Positions 1 through 11,744 of a DNA stretch of 64,000 bases are shown here, piece after piece. The notes below the pieces were generated by a model that saw nothing but the letters and a program-made list of their open reading frames with translations, ran no database searches and had not been told where the DNA came from. A program made the translations under genes and the position numbers. This DNA is from Laburnicola sp. R22_1. Its lineage: Eukaryota > Ascomycota > Dothideomycetes > Pleosporales > Didymosphaeriaceae. Position 1 is the stretch's first letter. Each line of letters opens with the position of its first letter. Where the stretch lies: positions 2,108,001 to 2,172,000 of the forward strand of contig JACONQ010000015.1 of NCBI GenBank assembly GCA_014281115.1. Reading direction: 5' to 3'.

Positions 1-572
1 TGACGATCAGTCTCTCGTGCCGCGAGTCCGCAGCGCACCCGTTCTTGACCATGCGCTCAGACAGAATCTTGAGCTTGACGTTGCCCACCACGGGCACGCG
101 TCCCCAAGCCACTGGGGCAGTCCATAATGCGGCCGTGTATGCGATTTTGCCGCTCACCGTAGGAAGATGTGGATGCGACGAGGGAAATAAATGGAGCGTA
201 ATCTGCGGCGAGAGGATGTCCTGCGGAAGCGGCGATACCAACAAGGTAGGAAGCCGGTCATGGAGTATCCGTATCGCTATATGTGTCAATGTCAAACTGT
301 GCCAGCCGGGGCATACACGTACTATTGCCGAGCTTGAGGTTGCGCTCGTTCGGCGGGCCGTCACCGCCACCCTCTGCGTGGAGAGAGGCCGCCGAGGCCG
401 TGAACCATGTCCGCGATATGGAAGCCTGCCGGGCGCGTACGTCGGTGATGGTTCTCTGATATTGCCTGAGGCCGAGCAGCCGCGGCGCCGTCAGACAGCA
501 AGGAGCGGGCGGGAGTTGGAGGGTTGCACGCGTAGACGAGGAGAACAGCCGCCGCATTCGACCGGTGGTCAT
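1..572 (-). CDS. Mitochondrial protein of unknown function (3' end outside window)
   Basis: Two exons are visible: 323-572 and 1-276, with a 46-base intron between them, in phase. The start at 572 gives an Arg/Ser/Thr-rich leader with almost no acidic residues (MTTGRMRRLFSSSTRA...), which looks like a mitochondrial targeting presequence. The second exon reads without stops through blocks such as LPQDILSPQITLHLFP and WGRVPVVGNVKLKILSERM and is still open at base 1, so the C-terminus is missing. The smooth phase across the intron and the conserved-looking sequence argue that it is a real gene. I believe similar sequences occur widely in filamentous ascomycetes, but I cannot name a function. It is transcribed divergently from the epimerase gene at 919. 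Confidence 0.6.
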
Positions 573-918
573 CGATGTGAGGATGCAACCATAGAGAAGC
601 GATGAGTCTTAGGGTGCGTATAGCCCTGCCCTGCTGGTGACGCAGAGTGGGGTGGAGAATAAGTGGTGTCGGGTTTAAAGCCGCGAAGGTGGTGCAGAAA
701 CCGATAGGCGAGGAACATGACGTTGAGACTTGCACATGGCCAATGCACCCCGCGTTACACTCACTAGATAGAACAACACCACCATCAACTAGCTGCACTG
801 GTTCTTTGCGCACCAGAACATCGAGAAGTAGGCCAAGTGTGCATTCATCATTCTGTTTGCGAACACACATTTCCGCACAAAATCATACCAACCACCCAAC
901 CGAATCAATCTGAAAAAA
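573..918. other. Intergenic, divergent promoter interval
   Basis: 346 bases between two divergently transcribed genes. No further coding sequence is convincing here. The last 60 bases before the ATG at 919 are A/C-rich, as is usual for fungal 5' leaders. Confidence 0.5.
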
Positions 919-2065
919 ATGCCACGCGTAGTCTTCACAGGCGGTTCCGGCAAAGCGGGTCGACATGTAATTCCGGAGTTGGTCAAATGTGGCTACGAGG
1001 TCCTAAACGTGGATCTCACCGATTTTCCGGACAAGCAAGCCAGCATCTTTACTCTGAAGACGGACCTAACAGACAGTGAGTGACCCAAGCTGCAACGAAC
1101 GTGGGCCAGCGGACTGTACTGACCATACACGGACGTTCAAGTGGGCAGTGCTTCAATGCATTGACGACCCATTTCAACTTCTCTGGATATGAAGGTTCAC
1201 AGGTGCCGGGGCCACCAGACGCTGTTGTCCACTTTGCAGCGTACGGTGTGTATACCTAGCTCAAAAACATGCCGAGCAGAGATAAAACTGACCTTCCTCT
1301 TCGCCATTTGTAGCACGGAACATGCTGGTCCCAGATAACGAGTGCTTCAAGGGAAATACCACGTCAACCTACAACGTGATCGAAGCTGCCTGTATGTACT
1401 TCTGCCAGACTTGTTGCTCCCTGCTGACCCTACTGCGCAAAGGCAAGCTGGGAGTCAAGAAGATCATCATTGCCAGTAGTGAGACGACATATGAGGTATG
1501 CTTCGGCCAGGGCGATCTCGACTATGCTTCCTTTCCTCTGGACGAAGGCGCTGTGAGTAACTCCACATATAAATGCATTGAGACGATATGCTTATTCTTG
1601 TTGTACACCCAGGACGTCAACCCGATGGACACGTATGCAATCTCCAAGCTGTGTGGTGAGCGCGTTGCTCGAGGCTTCGCGCGTAGATTCGATGCAGACA
1701 TATATGCATTGCGAATCGGCAATGTCATCGAACCGCATGAGTACGCACAGGACTTCCCCAAGTACATCAGCGATCCGAAAGTGCGGAAGCGAAACGCGTG
1801 GTCGTACATAGACGCGAGAGACCTCGGGAAGATTTGCGACCTGTGTATCAAAAAGGATGGTTTGGGATTTCAAGTCTTCAATGCAACCAACGACACTATC
1901 ACTGCGACGTTTCCTACGCGGCAGTTTCTAGAGCAGTGGTGTCCGAACACGCCCATTACGCGTGAGATGGATGAGTGGGAAGCTCCATTGAGCAACCGGA
2001 AAATCCGCGAAGTGCTGGGATTCAAGGAGAACCACAACTGGAGGAAGTACTACCAGCCAGAGTAG
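919..2065 (+). CDS. NAD-dependent epimerase/dehydratase (extended SDR)
   Basis: Five exons: 919-1079, 1142-1245, 1314-1391, 1443-1552, 1613-2065 (301 aa). The first donor is best placed at 1080 (gtgacc). The neater-looking GTGAGT at 1076 does not keep the frame. Residues 7-13 (TGGSGKAG) form the glycine-rich Rossmann motif near the N-terminus. DAVVHFAA is the usual second strand element, ASSETTYE carries the catalytic Ser/Thr region, and TYAISK is the YxxxK catalytic pair. The length and motifs fit extended SDR sugar-nucleotide epimerase/dehydratase relatives. The exact substrate cannot be read from the sequence, and annotation as UDP-glucose 4-epimerase would be a guess. No signal peptide is seen, so it is probably cytosolic. 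Confidence 0.85.
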
Positions 2066-2309
2066 GTACAACTGTGTTGTTGTGAAGAAGGTAGGTGGTG
2101 GGAGCGTTCAGGTGCGATCGCCATGATTCGCCAGAGACTAGCGCAGCACTAGCGCCTTGGTATCCTTGCGCCGATGCTCGTATCGCAACTTTTTTTGTTC
2201 CTTGTCGAGTGAGCTCATCACGGTCACCGGCGCCTGGCACCCTTCGCACCTGCACTGCTTGTCGCTCTTTCCCATTGATAGACACTCGTTTGACCCACAG
2301 ACGGCAAAC

Positions 2310-3469
2310 ATGACTCCCTCGCCATCCGAAGCCGTTGCCAAGGTTGCTATTGTTGCTGCCGGTACGCAGTCGTCAGCGAAGGAGTTCAAGAAGGAGTCGG
2401 CGGCAGCCCGTTTTATAGGTGCAGGTATGCATGCTCCATCGCCATTGCTCTGACGAGACACTGATTGGGGCAGGAACGGCTGGCATTGCAGAACTCATGA
2501 TCTTCCACCCCGTCGACACCACCGCAAAGCGATTGATGAGCAACTACGGCAAGGTAGAGCTTCCGAGCACACAACCATCGACTCTCCGCTGACTTGGGAT
2601 TGTCAAGGTCACGTCGGCCTCCCAACTGAACCAGGTCATCTTCAAGGACAAGGCACAGGCGTCTGTCACGGGTCGTTTCTTCTCGCTGTTCCCTGGTCTC
2701 GGCTACGCGGCCGCATACAAGGTACATGCAACGAACGTGAAGCTCAGCGTTCACGGCTAACCATTCCAGATCCTTCAACGTGTGTACAAGTACGGCGGCC
2801 AGCCCTTCGTCAGGGACTACCTCGCAACAAACCACGGTGGCAGTTTCGATCGCACATTTGGGAAGGGTAACGGCAAGGCGATCATGCATGCCACGGCTGG
2901 CAGTCTTGTCGGCATCGGTGAAATTGTCCTCTTGCCTCTGGACGTCCTCAAGATCAAACGACAGACAAACCCCGAGGCCTTCAGGGGACGGGGGCTTGTG
3001 CGGATCGTTGCTGATGAAGGGTTTGGGTTATACCGTGGCTGGGGCTGGACAGCAGCACGTAACGCGCCCGGGTCGTTCGCGGTATGTGGAAGAAAATCCT
3101 GATGTTGCGAGGGTTACGCTAATCGTTCACAAGCTCTTTGGTGGTTCGGCCGCAGCCAAGGAATACCTGTATAAGCTCGAAGACTACAACAAGGCCACCT
3201 GGGGCCAGAACTTCGTTGCTTCCATCGCCGGTGCCAGTGCGTCCCTGATCGTCTCCGCTCCGCTCGACGTGATCAAGACGAGGATCCAGAATCGGAACTT
3301 TGAGAATCCCGAGAGCGGCTTCCGGATCATCTCCAAGATGATGCGCCACGAAGGATTCACGTCGTTCTTCAAGGGCTTGACGCCGAAGCTGCTGATGACG
3401 GGACCCAAGCTTGTATTCTCCTTCTGGCTGGCTCAGACATTAATACCTGCCTTCAGCAAGGTGATGTAA
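2310..3469 (+). CDS. GGC1: Mitochondrial GTP/GDP carrier (SLC25 family)
   Basis: Five exons: 2310-2424, 2474-2553, 2608-2721, 2770-3081, 3134-3469 (318 aa). All junctions are in phase with good GT-AG sites. The three carrier repeats show their PxD/E motifs: HPVDTTAKR, LPLDVLKIKRQTNPEAFRGRG and APLDVIKTRIQNR. The runs around LPLDVLKIKRQTNPE and GWGWTAARNAPGSFA match yeast Ggc1/Yhm1 closely, which exchanges GTP for GDP across the inner mitochondrial membrane and affects iron homeostasis. The assignment rests on recalled family similarity, but the conserved repeat-2 signature is distinctive. The neighbouring genes give no functional context. Confidence 0.92.
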
Positions 3470-4205
3470 ATTTTCTGCAGTACGCTTTCTCTGTTGTATC
3501 ATAGTAGGGCTCGGGGTGTTTGGTTACACACAGGATTTCGGGCGCCTATGGACAGCCATGCCGGTATCATGTATGGCTTATTTACGGACTCTTAGATCTA
3601 ACACACCCTCCTCTATTCCGCAAATGATATGTATTGAGCCTCGATGAGCCTCGACTGGTTCAGTTCTGGTTTCTGCTTGAAAGCCACAACTCCGGGCAGC
3701 TGGGCACCTAGAGCTGCCTATCTATATACCTATCTTGACACCTAGATACCCGGGCACCCGGGCAGATAAAGGTGCACGTGATTCACGCCACCTGCGCATG
3801 CACTGTCGTTACCTACGTGCTTGAATGACTTTGGTGTCCGCAGAGACTCACCTCAGCGGCGCGCTTGGGCCCTCGTGATGCATCATGCCTGGGCAGCTGA
3901 CGCGCCGGCAAACTGCGAGGCAACAGAGCACACACTGATAGGTGACTACCTTGGATTTACATAGGTAGGCCGAGGGTGCGCTCGCGCTGGTGAATGACCT
4001 GCAGGTGGGGCTTGGCTCAGGCTGATTACGTGCACAGACCCGGAGAACAAGTCTACCTCGAAACCACCAGTCCATCGACCGCCTGCTGTCAACTTAACCC
4101 CGACAGTCGCCGCCCGCCTCGAACAGTGCCTCTTCACCTCTGCAACACCCATACTCACGCGCTCTAGAAATCTCTCCTCTCCGCAGCCTCGTCGCCACCG
4201 CCAGC
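3470..4205. other. Intergenic region upstream of YPT1
   Basis: 736 bases. A short palindrome-rich patch near 3740-3770 (two copies of cccgggca) is visible. Nothing in it reads as a gene. Confidence 0.5.
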
Positions 4206-5148
4206 ATGAACCCAGAGTAGTACGTTCCCTCCGCCCAGCGTTCAGCGCCGCCGGCTCCTAGGCCTGAAGGTCGTCATGCCCACGGCATCTCGCTGACTGA
4301 GCTCTCTAGAGTTACCCCATGCTGTTCGCACACGGCGTCGCCCATCCTGTTGCTACCACCGCGGGGCCCCGCTGACGGCTGCTTGCAGATACGACTACTT
4401 GTTCAAGCTCCTCCTCATCGGCGACTCCGGTGTCGGAAAGTCGTGCTTGCTGCTGCGTTTCGCAGACGACACATACACGGAGAGCTACATCTCTACCATC
4501 GGTGTCGACTTCGTGCGTCGCCCCGTGCTGCTGCTGCGCCCCCCCAAGCTTGCGCACGCTGACTTGAGCGTAGAAAATCCGAACCATCGAGCTGGATGGC
4601 AAGACGGTCAAACTGCAAATCGTACGCTGGAACCATGTCTGGTGTCTGCGCGCTGAACTGACCATGTATAGTGGGACACAGCTGGCCAGGAGCGATTCCG
4701 CACAATCACCTCTTCCTACTACAGGGGCGCCCATGGCATCTGCGTCGTCTACGATGTCACCGACATGGACTCGTTCAACAACGTGAAGCAGTGGCTACAG
4801 GAGATCGACCGATACGCCACAGAGGGCGTGAACAAGCTGCTGGTGGGAAACAAGTCCGATATGGCTGACAAGAAGGTTGTCGAGTACACCGTGGCAAAGG
4901 TGCGTAGAAGCTGGCGCTGCTGCCAACATGGGCATGCTGACAGTGCGATGCAGGAATTCGCCGACAGCCTCGGCATTCCCTTCCTCGAGACGTCCGCGAA
5001 GAGCGCCACCAATGTCGAGCAAGCCTTCTTGACCATGGCCCGCCAGATCAAGGAGCGCATGGGTACTACGACGGTCAACAACAAGCCCACAGTGCCCATC
5101 GGACAGGGCCAGGGGGTCCAGAGCGGGTCCGGCGGCGGCTGCTGCTAA
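4206..5148 (+). CDS. YPT1: Rab-family GTPase Ypt1/Rab1
   Basis: Five exons: an 11-base first exon 4206-4216, then 4389-4512, 4574-4621, 4672-4899, 4954-5148 (201 aa). The protein begins [20 protein letters not shown], the Rab1 signature. G1 is GDSGVGKS, switch II is WDTAGQE, and NKSD and ETSAKS are the G4 and G5 boxes. The effector loop reads TIGVDF. The C-terminus ends GGGCC, the double-cysteine signal for geranylgeranylation. Rab1 controls ER-to-Golgi vesicle traffic and autophagy initiation. The tiny first exon encodes three full codons plus two bases and is followed by a 172-base intron. Only a donor at 4217 keeps the frame; the GTACGT at 4220 would create a stop. Confidence 0.95.
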
Positions 5149-6005
5149 AGCGGCGGAGCAAGGTGATGAGTACACAGATCGGCGCCGAGTGGTTGGTCCT
5201 GGATGTAACTCGGCCCGGTACCAGTGCCGCTGTTCACGTCCTTGGTTCCTCGGTCTTCCTCGCATGACTTAGAGGGAGTGCCCGGGTCTCGATATATCCC
5301 GTTGTTGGTTCCTTTGGATGTCGGTAGCGATCTTTCCTGCATTATGGGGTTTGGTAGCCGATGGCAACAGCGGAGGCGTGCGGAGGCTGGACAGTAGAAG
5401 AGACTGCTATCATGGCCATATTGTGTTGATCACGGGCGTCTTTCTTTTTCTTCTCGGCGTGTTTCCTAGTCTGAACAATCCTATTATTCTCTAATCGGTC
5501 TATCCGGCGGGCCCTGCAGAATTCAGCCCCGCGTGCACTCTATGAAGGGCCATGATAATTATCAGTGTCCTTTCGACTCCAGTCTTGCTCCCTAGTCGTG
5601 CGCCCTCGCGCCCTTCTTGAACTTCGACGCCGTTCCTAATGCGGCAAGTCTCTAAGCTGACGTAGCGTAGGCGTGGGTACTCATCCTTCGGATTCCTTAC
5701 TAGGCAACCGCACATCTTGCAAAGCTCAAAATGCTGCGCAGTGCAATCCATGCCTTTCCTCGTTGCTGTCACCTAGAAAGCCCATGCATTTCTTTGCCGA
5801 TTGCTACTTTCTCGTTAGCGGAAGATAACCTGCGCATGAGCGACACAAAGCGGAGACCTCGTTCCGGACACTTATCGCAGAAGCAAAGCTCACCGTATTC
5901 GGTGATATTTCGACATATCGCCCTGTTTATTGTATGCAGCGATGCGTAACGGATTCTCAAGCCTTTCTGTCGTTATTCGTCCCACGTGCTCGCAAACAGG
6001 CGGGG
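5149..6005. other. Intergenic region
   Basis: 857 bases between YPT1 and the MFS gene. Open frames here are short and unlike any family I know. An upstream in-frame ATG for the next gene lies at 5934, but the segment between it and 6006 does not look like transporter sequence. Confidence 0.45.
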
Positions 6006-7654
6006 ATGGCTGTCAGAAATGTCGCCCGGAGAGGGCTGCAATGGACAGCGAATGAACTTGGGCTTCACACGATGAGGTCTGCCGGCAAAGATGTCTATAT
6101 CCTCATCATGGCTCGCTACCTCCGACTGTTCGCCTACGGCGCCGTCGCGCTGATCCTTGCGCTGTACTTTGAAGAGCTGGGGTTTTCAGACGCGCAAATT
6201 GGGCTCTTCATGACGCTTACGTTGCTCGGCGATGTCTTTGTTAGCCTTCTCCTGACGCTGATGGCGGATTCACTTGGACGGAGAAGAACGCTATTCCTCG
6301 GTGCCATTTCCATGGCCATCTCAGGTGCGATGTTCGCCCTCACGAGCAACTACGTCGCGTTGCTCATGGCTGCCATCATCGGTGTTATCAGTCCAACCGG
6401 CAATGAGATTGGGCCTTTTCGTGCAATCGAGGAGTCGACGTTGGCGCATCTTGTTCCCGAAGAGCAGCGGTCAGATGTCTTCACGTGGTATGTAGTTTTG
6501 GCTGTTCTTGGTACGTCGAGTGGTCTCATTGCTGGTGGTCTCGCTGTAGATCGAATGCAAGGCTTGGAGGGGTGGACGGAACTGGATGCGTACCGCGCGA
6601 TGTTCTGGATATACACTTGTCTGGGATGTTTCAAGGCTGCCATGACGCTGTTTCTGGGCAATCGCTGTGAGCACGGTGTCAAAGAAAGACAAGACGAGGA
6701 CAACACTAGCGAGACGGAGCCTCTGCTGAACGGACATAGTAGCCAGGATACCAGTAAGTTTCCCAAGATACAAAACACATTGGGGTTTATGCTCATCATT
6801 GATGGACTCCTCAGCTCGTGGCACGAGAAAGGCTAAACGCTGGGATACATTCAGTCGGATATCGAAGCCCACTCGTTGGATCCTGTTCAAGCTCTGCAGT
6901 CTCTTCTTCCTAGACTCGCTGGGGAGTGGCATGGTACCGTTCTCTCTCATCAACTTTTACCTGGAACGTAAGTTCGACTTGGAGAAGGGAAAGCTGGGCG
7001 GGATAATGTCAGCCACATGGTATGCACCTATTGTTTCCTCGAGTCGCCCCTTTTTGATACAAAAGCAGGTTCATAGCGACTATTGGTAACGTCTTTGCGG
7101 CATCCCTTGCTAGACGTATCGGTCTCATCCAAGCCATGGTTGTCACGCACTTGCCCAGTTCGATATTTTTGGCTTTGCTCCCTGCGCCGCCTGGACTGCC
7201 ATTGACAATATGTTTGCTTGTCGCGCGAGCTGTGTTGAACAGTATGGATCAGGCTCCACGTAGTGCGTTCTTATCCATTGTGGTTCTGCCACAAGAGCGG
7301 ACTGCTGTCATGGGCGTGGTCAACATCCTCAAAACGCTCTCTCAGTCGGCTGGACCGTGGGCAACAGGTCTGCTTGCGGGTCACGGTCACTTCTGGGTCG
7401 CGTTCGTGGCGGCAGGCTCACTGAAGGGCACATATGATCTGCTGCTCCTTGCCTTCTTCGCAGGCAGAGTGCATCGGCCGACCGAAACGGTGGATGGGCC
7501 GCAGACGGGGGATGACCGGCGAGCCCCTGAAACAGACCGAAACACTCCAGAAGACGGCTCGGCCACGCAGATCCCTTCCATGGTTACGGATGAGGGGATG
7601 GTGGCGAGTCCCCTTGGGGCCTCGGGGTCCAGCCCAGCACGCCCGCGGCCATAA
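6006..7654 (+). CDS. MFS transporter
   Basis: Three exons: 6006-6753, 6815-7019, 7069-7654 (512 aa). The first half has closely spaced hydrophobic helices and the MFS loop 2-3 motif as DSLGRRRTLFLGA. A hydrophilic central loop, rich in Glu/Asp/Ser (KERQDEDNTSETEPLL), lies between the two six-helix bundles, and the second bundle starts near WILFKLCSLFFLDSLGSG. The C-terminal tail of about 60 residues is polar and Pro/Thr-rich, presumably cytosolic. ATG 6006 is preferred over the in-frame 5934 because it leads straight into conserved sequence. The fold is clear. The substrate is unknown. Confidence 0.82.
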
Positions 7655-8167
7655 AGGATGGTTCTGTCGAGGGCAACTTTTTGCTGGCTGGGCGGACTGA
7701 TGGGGTGTTGCACGGACCGTGGTGCGTCTTTAGCCTTGTTTGGCGTGCTAGGACCGAAGAGGCCTGGCATGCTCTGGGCCCTGCATATGACCATACTGCA
7801 TCGGCCGGGCCTGTCACGATAAGACCCCGTCAGTCATCTTTCACTGAAATTCACTCCTTGCGCCAACCCTGCTCTCACTTGCGTGAGATTACTTGCTTCC
7901 TCTCACTCTTGTCCTGTCTTTCCTCGTGACTTTCCGTGCCCTTCTTTCGTTCTCACCCGCCATTCCGACCCTTCAGTGTGACCAGTCAGCCCTACGCCGA
8001 CTCCCCGACATTCCTGCTAGGACGCGACAACAGAGCATAACGACTTCCGAGTTCCACCGTACTCTTTGAGACCATTTCTCGGTCTATTTCCGTGACGGCA
8101 AGACGACGCCGTATCTTCCAAACCTTCACCGTCCTTCATAGGCACTGGCAGTCTCGACGCATGACCC
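7655..8167. other. Intergenic region
   Basis: 513 bases. The last 330 bases are pyrimidine-rich on the plus strand (ctctcacttgtcctgtctttcc), as is common in fungal promoters and leaders. No gene is seen. An out-of-frame ATG at 8161 precedes the start of the next gene. Confidence 0.45.
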
Positions 8168-11106
8168 ATGGCTCCGGCCCTCCTGACCAGACGTCCCAAG
8201 ATTTTGTACCTGGACGCATACCACTCTTGCTCAAATTCAATAATCGCCCAGGTCCAGCAATGCGTAGAGGCCGATATTGTCAAATGCTACATCAACGACG
8301 ATCCTGAAACTTGGACTCGTAACAACACAGCGGCTCCCGCCAATATCCAAGCCCGTAAACCCGATGATACAACTACAGCATTTTTTAAATATGTGAAAGC
8401 CTTTGACGCTGTTATTGCGGGGCCAGGACCTGGCTCGGCAAGATGCGACACGGACGTGGGCTGGATCAAAGAGCTTTGGAGACTCCAGGAATCCGATCTC
8501 ATACCCGTACTGGGTATAGGCCTAGGGTTCCAGTCCATGAGCCTCGCTTTTGGAGCTGATATTCAACGTCTCGATGAACCCTGTCACGGGCGCGTTGCTG
8601 AAATTCTGCATCACGGGACATCCATTTTTGGCGGCGTCAAGCAACTGCGCGCAGTGCAGTACCATTCGTTGCAGGTCATGATTCAGCACCGCATCCAGAC
8701 CAAGAAAGCTGTTCGTTATCCCGCAGAACTGTGGGAGCCCACAGAATCTTGCCCGGAGCTACAGCCTCTAGCATGGGATTTTACCAGCAAACGAAACGGT
8801 GCTGTTCTCGTGGCTGCGAAACATGTCAGCAAGCCTTTCTGGGCTGCTCAATTTCACCCCGAGTCTGCCTGCACAAACAGCGAAGGCATGCGGGTTATCC
8901 AGAACTGGTGGCATGAAGCGACGCGCTGGAACCGCAAGCGCTTTCTCTTCTCACTTTCCACGTCAAATTTCCTCTGCGGAAACATGGAAAAGCAGCCGAC
9001 CAAACTACGAGATTCCACCATAAAAAGACTGATTGAATATCTTAACCCTGGAGATGGAGTGACACCAGCAGGCCTCACCTCGCTTGACTTGCAATATGCC
9101 ACTACAGGAAGTGGTAGGTTGGCGGTTGCGGACATCGTCGAACTTTTCGACGGGCATCGTGGCGAAGCTATCGTTCTTGAGTCGGGCTTGCAGCAAGACT
9201 TGCTACCGATTGCGTCAGGTACAGGTCGGCATAGCATTGTTGGTCTGATTACTGCCGGAGAAACGATGAGGCTACATTACTATTGTGAAAGTCGGATTAT
9301 GCAACTTAGGGATGGCCATGATCAAGTCGTAGAAGAATGGCTGACGGATGACCCATGGCAGTGGGTTAAGGATGTCATGGCACATCTCCGGACGCTACTG
9401 GTTCACAAGCCTAAGATGTCGAACGGGGCGCCCTTCTGGGGTGGCTTCATGGGCTACGCAACCCACGAAGCAGGGTTGAAGACCTTGAATGTTCAGTCGA
9501 AAGAGAAGGCAAATTACCCGGATATATGCTTCGCATACATCACTCGAAGTATCGTGGTGGATCATCAGCTGAAGAAGATATATATCCAAAGTATACGCAA
9601 GGCAAACGACATGCTGTGGGTCAATGAATCCCTACAGCAACTCTACGAGGCTGTGGGCAAGAAGAGCCTGGAATCAACCCCAAACCCAACACCGTTGCCA
9701 AAGCCGAACCCATTCGACCAGCAGGACAAGACGTTAAGCACCTATCTCGCTTCCCGTACGCAGTCTGTAGCGAGTCGTGACAACTATTGTGCCTCTGTTG
9801 GCTCATGTCAAAAGAACATTGCAAATGGTGAGTACCCCCTATATTCACGATGATGTGAGGCATTCGCTCAACGTACACCCTCTACGCAGGCCAAAGCTAC
9901 CAATTGTCTCTCATGACCACATTCGAGATCCGCGCTCGCCGACCGCGCCTCTGCCAACTCTCCAAAGCAGACAGCAACAAGCTTTCCTGGAATCTCTACA
10001 GGCGCCTTGCTGCGCGGAACAAGGCCCCTTTCGGCGCGTACATGCGCCTGCACAACGTGCACATTCTCAGCTCGTCTCCAGAGCAATGCATCACCTGGGA
10101 TCGCCGGCAGACCGCCCAGTGCCGCCCAACCAACGGCACCGTAACCAGAGAACCAGGCGTCACAGTCGCCGATGCAGACGCCATCCTGTCGTCTCCGAAC
10201 GAACGCGCGGAGAACCTCACAATGGTCGATCTAACCCGCCACCAGCTCCTCGGCGTCTACGGCGCAGGCAACGTCTACGTTCGCCAATTCATGCAACTCG
10301 CCGAGTGCGAACGACACTGGCAACTCGAATCCCTCGTCGAAGGTGCACCCAGCGGCCTACAAAAACACCAACCGCCCGATGCATGGGAAGACGCCGATGA
10401 CCATCCCACGTCCACCACACGCAGCACCGTCCAACCGCACCAGCGCATCGAAAATCCATCCCTCGGCTTCGACGCCTTCGTGCACTCCCTCCCCCCAGCC
10501 CGCATGACGGGCGCCCCCAAACAACGCGCCTGCGACCTGCTCCAAGCCGAAGAGCGGCACCAGCCCCGCGGTATCTCTTCCGGCGTGATGGGGTACCTCG
10601 ACATCGGCGGCGGCGGCGCCTTCAGCGTCGTCACGCGCGCGGCTATAAAAATCGACGACGTTCCTCCTCCCCCTCCTCCTCCTCCTCCTCCTCCTTCTTC
10701 TTCTTCGTCACCCTCCACATCCGCATCCGCATCCGCATCCGAACTCGACACATGGATCCTACCCACCAGCAGCACTATCACCGCGCGCACCGTCCCTGAA
10801 CACGCGTACGAGGACGTACTATCCGCGTTTCAGCGCACGGCGGCTGCGTTTGAAGATTCCGACGAGCACACTGAAGGGGACGACGCTACCGCTGGCGAGG
10901 AAGCTGAGGAGAAGATCTTGCGGGCGTGGAGGAGGTTGGCGCGTCTGGAGAGGGGAGGTGGGACGCAAGCGGGCGAAGAGGGGGCTGCGCCGTTGTTGGT
11001 GAGGATGTTGCAGGATTTTCAGGATCAGTTGCGTCCGCCTACGACGACGACGACGGCGGCGACGACGAGGTTGAGGGCGGCGTGGGACGGGAATAGGGGT
11101 CGGTGA
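8168..11106 (+). CDS. Aminodeoxychorismate synthase-like, altered active sites
   Basis: Two exons, 8168-9827 and 9890-11106 (958 aa). An N-terminal class I glutamine amidotransferase domain (residues about 10-250) is fused to a chorismate-binding domain (about 400-880), the layout of fungal PABA synthase Abz1, which makes 4-amino-4-deoxychorismate for folate. Key residues are changed. The nucleophile elbow reads GIGLGFQS where GxCLGxQ is expected, so the catalytic Cys is Gly (8513-8536). The His/Glu pair is kept in FHPE. The PIKGT motif reads PTNGT at 10128-10142, losing the Lys that attacks chorismate C2 in PabB. SMTGAPK reads RMTGAPK, and YSG reads SSG. A Pro11-Ser run (10663-10707) and an SASASAS repeat form an insert in the chorismate domain. 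The gene is otherwise open, so it may be a divergent paralogue or a dying copy. Confidence 0.8.
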
Positions 11107-11744
11107 TTGAGGTCATAGAGCTGGAAGGGAGCTGGGGTAGAGGGCGTTTTGGATTTTTTTTTTTTTTGAGGGGGGGTTGGGAAGGCATTTTGTATTTTCT
11201 GGTTGGGTTTGCTTCCAGGTTGGTGTTTCAAATAGACGTGTATGCGTAGATAATACCACAGACAGACTGTAGATAGATGTGCGTGACTTACGCATTCCCC
11301 ATACCCCCCACGATACACCCAATAAACCAATAAAGATAGATCCAAGTTCGATTTCCGTATTGATGATTCTTTTTCCTCGTTTGGCTCTCGTTGTTGAGTT
11401 GACATCTTTTTGAAAGGGATGGAGGTAGATGTATCAGAGCAAAGGTGAATCGTGTTTCGTGAACTCGGACCCACTGTTTTGCTGCATCGGTTACGTACTG
11501 GCTCTACTCTACACTAACTAACTACTGTTGCACTGCTAAGCACTGCTCTTGTATGCTAGATGTTATATTTCTCGTACTTTACTTCCCCTGTTACCCCTTC
11601 CCACGCAGCGTGAACGCTCGCCATGCACACGGTCACAAATCCACACAATTGGAAACATCAAACAATATCCCATTTTTTTTCAAACACCAAGCAATCCTCG
11701 TACACGTTATACATTGGGTATCTCACACACTACGCTACCCTACC
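11107..11744. other. Intergenic between convergent genes
   Basis: 638 bases holding the 3' ends of two convergent genes. Includes a T tract of about 14 at 11153-11167 followed by a G7 run. No gene is recognised. Confidence 0.5.

Noticed and set aside
45..605. Plus-strand open frame of 186 codons
   Set aside because: It is the shadow of the minus-strand mitochondrial gene, whose two exons are in phase and show a targeting sequence.
1076..1081. GTGAGT donor in the first epimerase intron
   Set aside because: Using it gives a stop or wrong phase at the only acceptor; the overlapping donor at 1080 keeps the conserved reading.
10663..10740. CCT/TCC trinucleotide run as a non-coding microsatellite
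   Set aside because: It is in frame within the chorismate-domain insert (Pro11 then Ser), so it is coding low complexity.
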